Source: CAZDYI01 sp964509765 (GTDB taxonomy: Bacteria; Pseudomonadota; Gammaproteobacteria; Tethybacterales; Tethybacteraceae). From it: a stretch of DNA of 5,015 nucleotides. This document shows positions 1-5,015 of the stretch, piece after piece; the first letter of the stretch is position 1, and every line of letters starts with the position of its first letter. Made by a program: the position numbers and the translations under genes. The notes below the pieces were generated by a model. It searched no databases and was not told the DNA's origin. It saw only the letters and a list, made by a program, of their open reading frames with translations. The stretch lies in the NCBI GenBank assembly GCA_964509765.1, contig CAZDYI010000055.1:1-5015 (forward strand), written 5' to 3'.

Positions 1-21
1 GACCGCCTTGCGCTCGCTCAC
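1..21 (-). CDS. Possible start of a downstream gene (partial, 7 codons visible)
   Basis: A GTG at 21-19 overlaps the TGA stop of the dehydrogenase gene (20-18) in a GTGA arrangement and opens a frame reading M-S-E-R-K-A-V to the window edge. A G-rich stretch about 8 to 14 bases upstream of the GTG could act as a ribosome binding site. Stop/start overlaps of this kind are typical of coupled bacterial operon genes, and the rluC/dehydrogenase junction just upstream in the same unit is built the same way. Seven codons give no clue to the product, and the GTG may be chance. Confidence 0.35.
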
Positions 22-884
22 TTCATGTTCCCCCGCATCAGCTCGACGATCCCGCTGTGGTCCATGTCGGCGCCGCCCTTGTCGACGAACTCGGCGAACG
101 CCTTCTCGGCAAGCTCAAGCATCGGCATCTCGACCCCGAGCTCGGCCGCGCTTTCCATCACGCCGCGCAGGTCCTTGAGATGGTGCTTGGCGGGCCCGCC
201 CGGCTTGAAGTCCCGCCCGATCATCCTGGGCGCGTGCTGCCTCATGACCGTCGAGTCCGCAAAGCCTCCGAGCAGGACCTCGCGGAGCCTGTCCAGGTCC
301 AGTCCGCCGCGCTCGGCGAGCACGAGCGACTCCGCAACGGCCATGATCGTAAGCGCGACGATGTTCTGGTTTACGAGCTTGCCGAGCTGCCCGCTGCCGG
401 CCGGGCCGAGCAGGACGGGGGCGCCCATGCATTCGAGCAGCGGCCTTGCTGCATCGAAGCAGCCCTCCTCGCCCCCGGCCATGATCCGGAGCGTCGCCTC
501 AGCCGCGCCCTTTTCCCCGCCGGAGACCGGCGCGTCCAGGAAGCCGAGCTTTCGTTCCGCGCACGCGGCGGCCTGCCTCTTCGCCGACGCGACGTCGGTC
601 GACGACATCACGATTACCGTCGCGCCCTCGCCCAGGGCATCGTACACGCCCATCCCGTCGAGGACGGAATCGCATGCGGGCCCGTCGCTGAGCATGAGCA
701 CAGCGAACGAAGCGCCCTGCGCAGCCTCGGCCGGGGACGCAACGGCCGTAAGCCCCTCGCGCTCGATCGCCTTGGCTTTGTCCGCGGTCCTGTTCCACGC
801 GCGGACGCCGTGGCCTGCCGCGGCGATGTGAACAGCCATGCGGGAGCCCATGATCCCGGTCCCGAGGAAGGCGACCTCCGCCAT
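18..884 (-). CDS. NAD(P)-dependent beta-hydroxyacid dehydrogenase (3-hydroxyisobutyrate dehydrogenase / tartronate semialdehyde reductase family)
   Basis: The 288-residue product is a full-length soluble member of the beta-hydroxyacid dehydrogenase family, whose usual length is about 290-300. It has an N-terminal Rossmann fold with GTGIMG at residues 8-13, the substrate-binding signature DAPVSGG at 117-123, the catalytic lysine K169 in GKLVNQN, and the C-terminal helical domain with FKPGG, LKDL and DHS (275-277) as in GarR-type enzymes. The family oxidises or reduces short 3-hydroxyacids or semialdehydes with NAD(P). The residues after the second strand are N31-R32 rather than an acidic residue, which hints at NADP(H), but this is inference. 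The substrate cannot be told from sequence. ATG at 884 is chosen because the Rossmann strand begins right there; the frame stays open further upstream only inside rluC. The ATG shares its A with the rluC TGA (TGATG), so translation is probably coupled to rluC. Confidence 0.93.
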   Translation of the reverse strand: MAEVAFLGTGIMGSRMAVHIAAAGHGVRAWNRTADKAKAIEREGLTAVASPAEAAQGASFAVLMLSDGPACDSVLDGMGVYDALGEGATVIVMSSTDVASAKRQAAACAERKLGFLDAPVSGGEKGAAEATLRIMAGGEEGCFDAARPLLECMGAPVLLGPAGSGQLGKLVNQNIVALTIMAVAESLVLAERGGLDLDRLREVLLGGFADSTVMRQHAPRMIGRDFKPGGPAKHHLKDLRGVMESAAELGVEMPMLELAEKAFAEFVDKGGADMDHSGIVELMRGNMK

Positions 885-1849
885 CAGCCGCCTTCCCTGC
901 GGCCGAGCCACTTCCTGGCCTTCGCGAACCTGTCCGGGAGCGGGCTCCTGAGTTCGACCCTCTTCCCCGTCCCCGGATGGCTGAAAGACAGCCCGTGAGC
1001 GTGGAGCATCAGCCCGCGGCAGCCCGCCCTCCTCGCCTCGGCGTTGGCCTTGCGGTCGCCGTAGCGCGAGTCGCCGAGGATCGGGTTGCCGACCTCGGCG
1101 AGGTGCACCCTCGCCTGGTGGGTCTTGCCTGTGACCAGCGCGACGCGCAGCGCTGCGCCCGCGGCAAGCTGCCTCTCGCAGGAGCAGCGGGTCTCGGACC
1201 GCGCCCCGCCCTCGGCGACCACCGAGCGCCTCGAGCCCCTCAACGCCGGGACCTTGCGCAGCGGCAGCTCGATCCTCGCGTTCGCCTCCGACCACCTGCC
1301 GAGGACCAGCGCGCGGTACGACTTGCGCACCTTGCCTGCGCGCAGCTGCTCGTGGAAGGAGCGCAGCGCGGCCCTCGTCCGCGCGAGCACGACGAGGCCG
1401 GAGGTGTCGCGGTCGAGCCTGTGCGCGAGCTCGAGTCCGGGCTCGCCGAGCTCCTGGCGCGCGGCCTCGATCAGGCCGTGGCTCAGTCCGCTTCCGCCGT
1501 GGACCGCGAGCCCCGCGGGCTTGTCGAAGACGAGGAGGTCGCGGTCGTCGAGGACCGCCTCCGGCAGCCTGATGTCGCCGCGGATAGGGCCGGCGGCGCG
1601 CTCGCCGGTGCGAAGCGGCGGGACGCTCACGACGTCGCCGGCCGCTAGCTTCGCGCGCGGGGCCGCCCGCGCCCCGTTGAGCCGGATCCTGCCCTTGCGC
1701 AGCAGGCGGTAGACCAGCATGCGCGGGACGCCCTTGAGCTCGCGCAGCAGGAAGTTGTCTATGCGCTGGCCGCCCTCGGGGACCTCCAGCAGCCTTGCGC
1801 TCGGCCCGCCTGCGGCCTGCGGGCTGGTGGTCGTCGCAGTTGCGGACAT
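884..1849 (-). CDS. rluC: 23S rRNA pseudouridine synthase RluC
   Basis: The 321-residue product matches RluC in length and layout. An S4 RNA-binding domain lies at about 25-80 (GQRIDNFLLRELKGVP, RKGRIRLNG, GDVVSVPP), and the RluA-type catalytic domain follows from about 100 to 315. The active-site motif HRLDRDTSG is at 143-151, with D146 as the expected catalytic aspartate; TGKTHQARVHL (240-250) and RYGD (262-265) are further family signatures. In E. coli, RluC makes pseudouridine at 955, 2504 and 2580 of 23S rRNA; the same role is inferred here from similarity and from the divergent rne neighbour. RluD is the main alternative, but the GQRIDNF and LKGVP start and AVHGGSGLS (115-123) fit RluC better. 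ATG 1849 leaves a 20-residue low-complexity extension before the S4 domain and has only a weak upstream AGG, so the exact start is less certain than the gene. Confidence 0.95.
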   Translation of the reverse strand: MSATATTTSPQAAGGPSARLLEVPEGGQRIDNFLLRELKGVPRMLVYRLLRKGRIRLNGARAAPRAKLAAGDVVSVPPLRTGERAAGPIRGDIRLPEAVLDDRDLLVFDKPAGLAVHGGSGLSHGLIEAARQELGEPGLELAHRLDRDTSGLVVLARTRAALRSFHEQLRAGKVRKSYRALVLGRWSEANARIELPLRKVPALRGSRRSVVAEGGARSETRCSCERQLAAGAALRVALVTGKTHQARVHLAEVGNPILGDSRYGDRKANAEARRAGCRGLMLHAHGLSFSHPGTGKRVELRSPLPDRFAKARKWLGRREGG

Positions 1850-1869
1850 CGCCTGGGGCAGGAGCGCCG

Positions 1870-1878
1870 TGCTATAAT
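1870..1878 (+). promoter_or_regulatory. Extended -10 promoter for rne
   Basis: TGCTATAAT is a perfect extended -10 element (TGn plus consensus TATAAT at 1873-1878). No -35 resembling TTGACA is found at 16-19 bases spacing, which fits the known ability of extended -10 promoters to work without one. Transcription should begin near 1884-1886, giving an rne leader of about 198 bases. The element lies only 21 bases from the rluC start codon, so the divergent rluC promoter must overlap or abut it. Only weak minus-strand -10 candidates are visible (TATAGC near 1876-1871, TACAAT near 1909-1904), and I do not call either. Confidence 0.65.
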
Positions 1879-1884
1879 TTCAGG

Positions 1885-1919
1885 CGTCCTGGATGGAATG
1901 AGGATTGTATTCCAGGACG
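1885..1919 (+). promoter_or_regulatory. Perfect 9-bp stem-loop at the predicted 5' end of the rne leader
   Basis: CGTCCTGGA (1885-1893) and TCCAGGACG (1911-1919) are exact reverse complements with a 17-base loop. An alternative 6-bp pairing, TGGAAT (1894-1899) with ATTCCA (1909-1914), shares bases with the right arm, so the two folds exclude each other. The stem begins at or within a base or two of the start predicted from the -10 element. RNase E in E. coli controls its own mRNA through structured leader hairpins; a similar role here is inference. A DNA-binding operator is the alternative reading of the same repeat. Confidence 0.5.
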
Positions 1920-2082
1920 GATTCACCGGCGCCGCAGTGCCTTCATCGGACCCTGGCGCCCCAAGCAACCGGAGAACCCGCCGCCCGCAGAAGGCCAGTC
2001 GAGACATGGCAACTGACAAGCACATGGCCGATGACGGCCGCGCCGCGGGCAAGGGGCTCCGCTTTCCCTTCGAGTCAACTCA
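1920..2082 (+). other. Remainder of the rne 5' untranslated leader
   Basis: Between the first stem-loop and the rne start there is no conserved gene, but several short pairings are visible. GGCGCC at 1928-1933 can pair with GGCGCC at 1955-1960; GGCCG and CGGCC (2026-2030, 2035-2039) enclose the tetraloop ATGA; AAGGGG (2051-2056) can pair with TCCCTT (2065-2070). The last one encloses the only strong purine-rich Shine-Dalgarno-like run upstream of rne, which at 26 bases from the ATG is too far to act directly. The immediate upstream bases CGAGTCAACTCA offer only a minimal GAG. Individually the short stems are weak in DNA this GC-rich; together they suggest a structured leader and inefficient initiation. 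Confidence 0.4.
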
Positions 2083-4608
2083 ATGCGCAAGATTCTGCTC
2101 AGCACCCGCAATGAAGAAGAGAACCGCATCGCGGTCGTCGAAAACGGCAGGCTGACCGACTACCTCTCCGTCCTCTCGGGACAGGAGGACCGCCGCGGGA
2201 CGATACTCTGCGGCATCATCACCGAGATCGAGCCCTCGCTCGAGGCCTGCTTCGTCGACGTCGGCGACGCACGCAAGGGCTTCCTGCAGTTCAACGACAT
2301 CCACGAGGACTGCCTGCTGCCCGGCAAGGGCGGCAGCATGGCCGACCGGCTCGAGAAGGGCATGCCGATCCTCGTCCAGGTGACAAAGGACGCCCGCGAG
2401 AAGAAGGGCCAGCTGCTGACCACGCGGATCAAGATGAACAGCAACCACCTGCTGCTGATGACCCGCGAGAAGGACCCCGACGGGCTGAAGGTCTCGCGCA
2501 AGGCGAACGACACAGAGCGCGAACGGCTCATGGAGGCCAAGGGCAAGCTCGACCCCGGCAGCGACATGTCGCTGATCGTCCGCTCGAACGGCCTCGACAT
2601 GGGCGTCGACGCCCTCGAGTGGGAGAAGGCCGGCCTGCTTTCGCTGTGGGACCTGATCCGGAAGGTGTTCGCCAAGCAGCAGTCGCCGATGGTGATCTAC
2701 GCCTACCGCAACATCGTCAACATCTGCCTGACCGAGTACGTCACCCGCGACACAGACGAGATCGTCTGCGACGAGGAGGAGACCGAGCAGGAGGTGCGCA
2801 GCCTGCTCGAGCAGGTCGGGACCGGGCTCGACGACCGGGTGCGCACCGTCGGAAAGGACGAGGCGCTTTTCCCCGAGGCGGTGCTCAGCCAGACCGACGC
2901 GCTGGTCTCGCGCAGGGTCCAGCTGCCCTCGGGCGGCGAGATCGTCATCGACATAACAGAGGCGCTCGTCGCGATCGACGTCAACTCGAGCCGCTCGCGC
3001 GGCCAGCGCGGGATAGAGAACACGGCCTTTTCCACCAACATGGAGGCCGCGGCCGAGATCGCGACGCAGCTGCGCCTGCGGAACCTCTCCGGGCAGATCG
3101 TGATCGACTTCATCGACATGGAGAACCACCAGAACCGCGAGCGGCTCGAGTCCGCCTTCCGCCGGGCGGTGCGCGCGGACCGCGCGCAGATCACCGTCGG
3201 CGGGCTGTCCCAGTTCGGGCTGCTCGAGATGACCCGGCAGTACGTCGGCCGCTCGATGCACGACACCCACACCCTGCGCTGCGCGAACTGCGAGGGGACC
3301 GGCAGGACCCCGACGGTCCGCGCGTTCGCGGTCTCGATGCTCGACCGCATCCAGGACACCTGCCTCAACCGCAGGCAGGTCGGGACGATCTACGCCGAGC
3401 TGTCGACGGAGGTCGCTACCTACCTGCTCAACGAGCGCCGGGAGGACCTCGCGCGGTTCCAGTCCGACTTCGGCGCGCGGATAGTGATCCTGCCGTCGAG
3501 CTCGGTGCGCGGCTTCGACCACAGGTTCCGGATCGAGAAGCACAGGAGAGCGGACGGCGACCGGCCCTCCTTCGAGCAGTACAAGCTCGACGACATCACC
3601 CGGGACACCTACATCGACGACGAGGGCGCCGGGCGCAAGAAAATGCCCGCGGCGATCACCGGCGTGGTCAAGTCAGGGACCAAGGCCGGCGCCGCCAAGG
3701 CGAAGGCCCGGGGGAAGGCGAAGCCCGGTGAAGTGCAGCCGGATGCCGTCCCCGTTCCCGAGCCTGGCAAGCCGGCGTTCTCGCTCGGCAGGTTCCTGCA
3801 GTCGTTCTTCTCCGGCTCGGAGCAGATCGAAGGCGGGCAGCCCGGTGCAGCGGAGGCCGCGCCCGAGCAGCAGGAGGGCCGGCAGGCAAGGCCTGCAGCA
3901 CCCGGAGCCGGCAAGCCCGAGGGCGCGAAGAAGAGGCGCTCGCGATCGCGCACGCGAAAGAGAAAGCCCGACGCTAGGCGCGAGGGCGAGGACAGGCAGG
4001 ATGGCAAGGCCGATTCCGCCAAGGGCGAAGGCGAAGGCGCTGCCTCCGACAAGCCCTCCAGGAGGCGGCGGGGCAAGCCGGCCGGCGACAGGGCCAAGCA
4101 GGAGCGCAAGCCCAAGCCGGCTGCTGACGGGACCGCTCCGGAGACCGACGGCGGACCGCAGGCCGAAGCCAAGCCAGCCGAGCAGAAGGAGCCGGGCCTG
4201 CCAAGCGAAAGCCGGTCCGCGCCCCCTGCCCCGGCCCCGAGCGAACGGGACGGGAAAGCTCCCGCACCTGTCGCGGCAGCGGAACCCCAGGGAGCCGAGC
4301 GTCCCAAGCCGGAAGCTGACGGCGAGCCGCCTGCGGCTGCGGCAAAGGCCGACCGGCCCGCGCCGGCGCCGGCGCCCGAGCAGAAACACGCGGCCGCGCC
4401 CGAAGGGAGCGCGGACGGCGACGGAAGGGACAAGGACTCTTCCCCGCCGAAGCAGGACGCCGGAGAGCGGCCCGCAGCAGAGCATTCAGCCGAAAAGGGC
4501 GACGGCGACGGACCCGGGCCCGCCGCGACCGCGGCCGAGGAGGCCGCGCAGCAGATGGCGCGGCGCCGCGACCGGGGCAACACAGTAAGGAAGTCAACGC
4601 CCCGATAG
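2083..4608 (+). CDS. rne: Ribonuclease E (degradosome endoribonuclease)
   Basis: The 841-residue product is RNase E, the membrane-associated endonuclease that starts mRNA decay and processes rRNA and tRNA precursors. The N-terminal half follows E. coli RNase E closely: S1 domain about 36-118 with F57, F67 and K108 at the RNA-contact positions, the 5'-sensor region about 119-215, and the DNase I-like catalytic region about 270-395 with D299 and N301 in AIDVNS and D342 in VIDFIDM, equivalent to D303, N305 and D346. The Zn-link CxxC is C400-A-N-C403. From about 520 the tail is low-complexity, rich in Ala, Pro, Lys, Arg and Glu. A short amphipathic stretch (about 564-580, FSLGRFLQSFF) resembles the E. 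coli membrane anchor, followed by a basic RNA-binding-like patch (616-628). The tail is about 200 residues shorter than E. coli's and I see no enolase or PNPase binding segment. Its catalytic half and tail length favour RNase E over RNase G. ATG 2083 aligns with the family start. Confidence 0.97.
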   Translation: MRKILLSTRNEEENRIAVVENGRLTDYLSVLSGQEDRRGTILCGIITEIEPSLEACFVDVGDARKGFLQFNDIHEDCLLPGKGGSMADRLEKGMPILVQVTKDAREKKGQLLTTRIKMNSNHLLLMTREKDPDGLKVSRKANDTERERLMEAKGKLDPGSDMSLIVRSNGLDMGVDALEWEKAGLLSLWDLIRKVFAKQQSPMVIYAYRNIVNICLTEYVTRDTDEIVCDEEETEQEVRSLLEQVGTGLDDRVRTVGKDEALFPEAVLSQTDALVSRRVQLPSGGEIVIDITEALVAIDVNSSRSRGQRGIENTAFSTNMEAAAEIATQLRLRNLSGQIVIDFIDMENHQNRERLESAFRRAVRADRAQITVGGLSQFGLLEMTRQYVGRSMHDTHTLRCANCEGTGRTPTVRAFAVSMLDRIQDTCLNRRQVGTIYAELSTEVATYLLNERREDLARFQSDFGARIVILPSSSVRGFDHRFRIEKHRRADGDRPSFEQYKLDDITRDTYIDDEGAGRKKMPAAITGVVKSGTKAGAAKAKARGKAKPGEVQPDAVPVPEPGKPAFSLGRFLQSFFSGSEQIEGGQPGAAEAAPEQQEGRQARPAAPGAGKPEGAKKRRSRSRTRKRKPDARREGEDRQDGKADSAKGEGEGAASDKPSRRRRGKPAGDRAKQERKPKPAADGTAPETDGGPQAEAKPAEQKEPGLPSESRSAPPAPAPSERDGKAPAPVAAAEPQGAERPKPEADGEPPAAAAKADRPAPAPAPEQKHAAAPEGSADGDGRDKDSSPPKQDAGERPAAEHSAEKGDGDGPGPAATAAEEAAQQMARRRDRGNTVRKSTPR

Positions 4609-4615
4609 TTGACTT
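4591..4615 (+). repeat. Perfect 8-bp inverted repeat across the rne stop codon
   Basis: AAGTCAAC (4591-4598) and GTTGACTT (4608-4615) are exact reverse complements separated by nine bases. The right arm starts at the last base of the rne TAG stop and contains the TTGACT -35 element of the tRNA promoter. It could fold as a hairpin at the end of the rne message or serve as a binding site over the promoter. No T-run follows, so it is not a standard intrinsic terminator. Confidence 0.55.
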
Positions 4616-4638
4616 GCCGCCGCAAAAGCGGCGATAAT
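4609..4638 (+). promoter_or_regulatory. Sigma70-type promoter for tRNA-Thr
   Basis: TTGACT (4609-4614, five of six consensus bases) and GATAAT (4633-4638, five of six) are spaced by 18 bases. The expected start near 4645 would give a 5' leader of about eight bases before the mature tRNA, a normal length for tRNA genes. The spacer carries a second inverted repeat, CGCCGC / GCGGCG (4618-4623 and 4628-4633) around an AAAA loop, whose right arm reaches the first base of the -10 element. Readthrough from rne could also supply the tRNA, as no good terminator lies between. Confidence 0.7.
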
Positions 4639-4652
4639 CAACACTGGCGCCG

Positions 4653-4726
4653 GCCGGCGTAGCTCAGTCTGGTAGAGCAACTGCTTTGTAAGCAGATGGT
4701 CGGGGGTTCGAATCCCTCTGCCGGCA
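4653..4726 (+). tRNA. tRNA-Thr (anticodon TGT)
   Basis: The 74-base gene folds into a full cloverleaf. The acceptor stem pairs 4653-4659 with 4719-4725, the last pair being G-T. The D arm is GCTC/GAGC with a 9-base loop containing GG, the anticodon loop TTTGTAA (4685-4691) has TGT at 4687-4689, the variable loop has five bases, and the T arm carries the loop TTCGAAT (4707-4713). TGT reads ACA and, with wobble modification, other Thr codons. The discriminator is A4726. The anticodon stem ACTGC/GCAGA has an A-A mismatch at its outer pair (27-43). The next three bases are CCG, so the terminal CCA is not fully encoded and must be completed by tRNA nucleotidyltransferase. The gene lies 44 bases after the rne stop on the same strand. 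Confidence 0.96.
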
Positions 4727-4739
4727 CCGAAGCCTGGCC

Positions 4740-4758
4740 GCGCCCCCGAGCGGGGCGC
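4740..4758 (+). terminator. GC hairpin between tRNA-Thr and hisG, possible terminator
   Basis: GCGCCCC (4740-4746) pairs perfectly with GGGGCGC (4752-4758) around a five-base loop, 13 bases after the tRNA. The bases that follow on the plus strand (CTTCCCTGCC) contain only scattered T, and the minus-strand side has no T-run either, so it is an imperfect intrinsic terminator at best. Its place between two convergent genes makes a shared bidirectional terminator or RNA-end stabilising hairpin the likeliest role. Confidence 0.4.
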
Positions 4759-4776
4759 CTTCCCTGCCTGCCGCCC

Positions 4777-5015
4777 TCAGCCCTTCGCAGCGACGAGGCG
4801 CCCGGCGAGTCCGTCCAGCTCGCCGCAGCGGCGCCAGGATGCAGCCTGGTTGAAGACCAGGTGGGTCGTGACGTCCATCAGGCTCTCGACCTCGACGAGG
4901 CCGTTCGCGCGCAAGGTCTCGCCGGTCGCGGTAAGGTCGACGATCACGTCCGACAGGCCGACCGCCGGCGCGAGCTCCATCGAGCCGTACAGGCGCACGA
5001 TCTGAGCCTGGGCCC
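4777..5015 (-). CDS. hisG: ATP phosphoribosyltransferase, C-terminal part (5' end beyond window)
   Basis: The visible 78 residues are the C-terminal part of HisG, which joins ATP and PRPP to form phosphoribosyl-ATP in the first step of histidine synthesis. Diagnostic segments are GSMELAPAVGLSDVIVDL followed by TGETLRANGLVEVE, which match the family signature and the PRPP-binding TG(x)TL loop. Only about 65 residues follow the LAPAVGL motif before the TGA at 4779-4777. E. coli HisG continues much further into a regulatory domain, so this looks like the short form, which normally works with the regulatory subunit HisZ; neither HisZ nor the HisG N-terminus is in the window. The frame is open to the right edge, so the GTG at 4998 is internal valine, not a start. 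No gene follows it on its strand, so it appears to end its transcript, facing the tRNA. Confidence 0.92.
   Translation of the reverse strand, partial: AQAQIVRLYGSMELAPAVGLSDVIVDLTATGETLRANGLVEVESLMDVTTHLVFNQAASWRRCGELDGLAGRLVAAKG

Noticed and set aside
57..998. Plus-strand frames of 268 and 313 codons opposite the dehydrogenase
   Set aside because: They lack family motifs and overlap a well supported gene; both are composition artefacts.
885..1295. N-terminal extension of the dehydrogenase frame to 1295
   Set aside because: The added residues are Arg/Ala-rich, lie wholly inside rluC in another frame, and precede the methionine at the natural Rossmann-fold start (884).
2080..3543. 487-codon open frame antisense to rne
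   Set aside because: It mirrors the rne codons on the opposite strand, has a low-complexity Arg/Ala/Leu/Val/Asp composition without family motifs, and rne is unmistakable. Long antisense frames are expected at this GC content.
2619..3731. 370-codon plus-strand frame inside rne
   Set aside because: It is the +1 shadow of rne, with an Arg/Ala/Gly-rich sequence that shows no domain.
3609..4625. 338-codon and 270-codon minus-strand frames opposite the rne tail
   Set aside because: They are Ser/Ala/Gly/Pro-rich reflections of the low-complexity RNase E tail and have no recognisable domain or ribosome binding site.
1..5015. Mobile element, CRISPR array, toxin-antitoxin, phage or integrated element at the tRNA
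   Set aside because: No spaced direct repeats, transposase or integrase motifs are present. The sequence after the tRNA-Thr 3' end runs straight into hisG, with no second copy of the tRNA end visible.

Overview
This is a GC-rich window with an ordinary housekeeping layout: a divergent rluC / rne pair (23S rRNA pseudouridine synthase and ribonuclease E), a tRNA-Thr gene behind rne, and the 3' end of hisG at the right edge. The RluC and RNase E sequences resemble the E. coli proteins closely in their motifs, and divergent rluC-rne is a known arrangement in gamma- and betaproteobacteria. I infer a high-GC member of one of these groups but cannot name a genus.

Layout. On the minus strand, reading leftwards from about 1849, rluC is followed by a beta-hydroxyacid dehydrogenase whose start codon shares one base with the rluC stop. 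A further gene may start with GTG overlapping the dehydrogenase stop at the left edge. These look like one translationally coupled operon. The 233-base gap 1850-2082 holds a strong extended -10 promoter for rne and a structured rne leader that begins, at or next to the predicted transcript 5' end, with a perfect 9-bp inverted repeat. rne (2083-4608) has a well conserved catalytic half and a low-complexity Ala/Pro/Lys/Arg-rich tail with a putative membrane-anchoring helix. Two inverted repeats follow around its stop codon, overlapping a sigma70-type promoter that should drive tRNA-Thr(TGT). A GC hairpin separates the tRNA from the convergent, incomplete hisG.

Function. rRNA modification, RNA decay and processing, and a tRNA that is probably itself processed by RNase E sit side by side; the dehydrogenase and hisG are metabolic neighbours with no evident functional link. 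I found no transposon, CRISPR array, phage gene or defence system, and I do not think the window holds a new system. The most useful second looks are the rne leader hairpin, altered residues in the RNase E 5'-phosphate sensor pocket, the paired inverted repeats at the rne end, and the tRNA gene lacking an encoded CCA. Many long open frames lie antisense to or out of phase with the real genes; they are by-products of high GC content.
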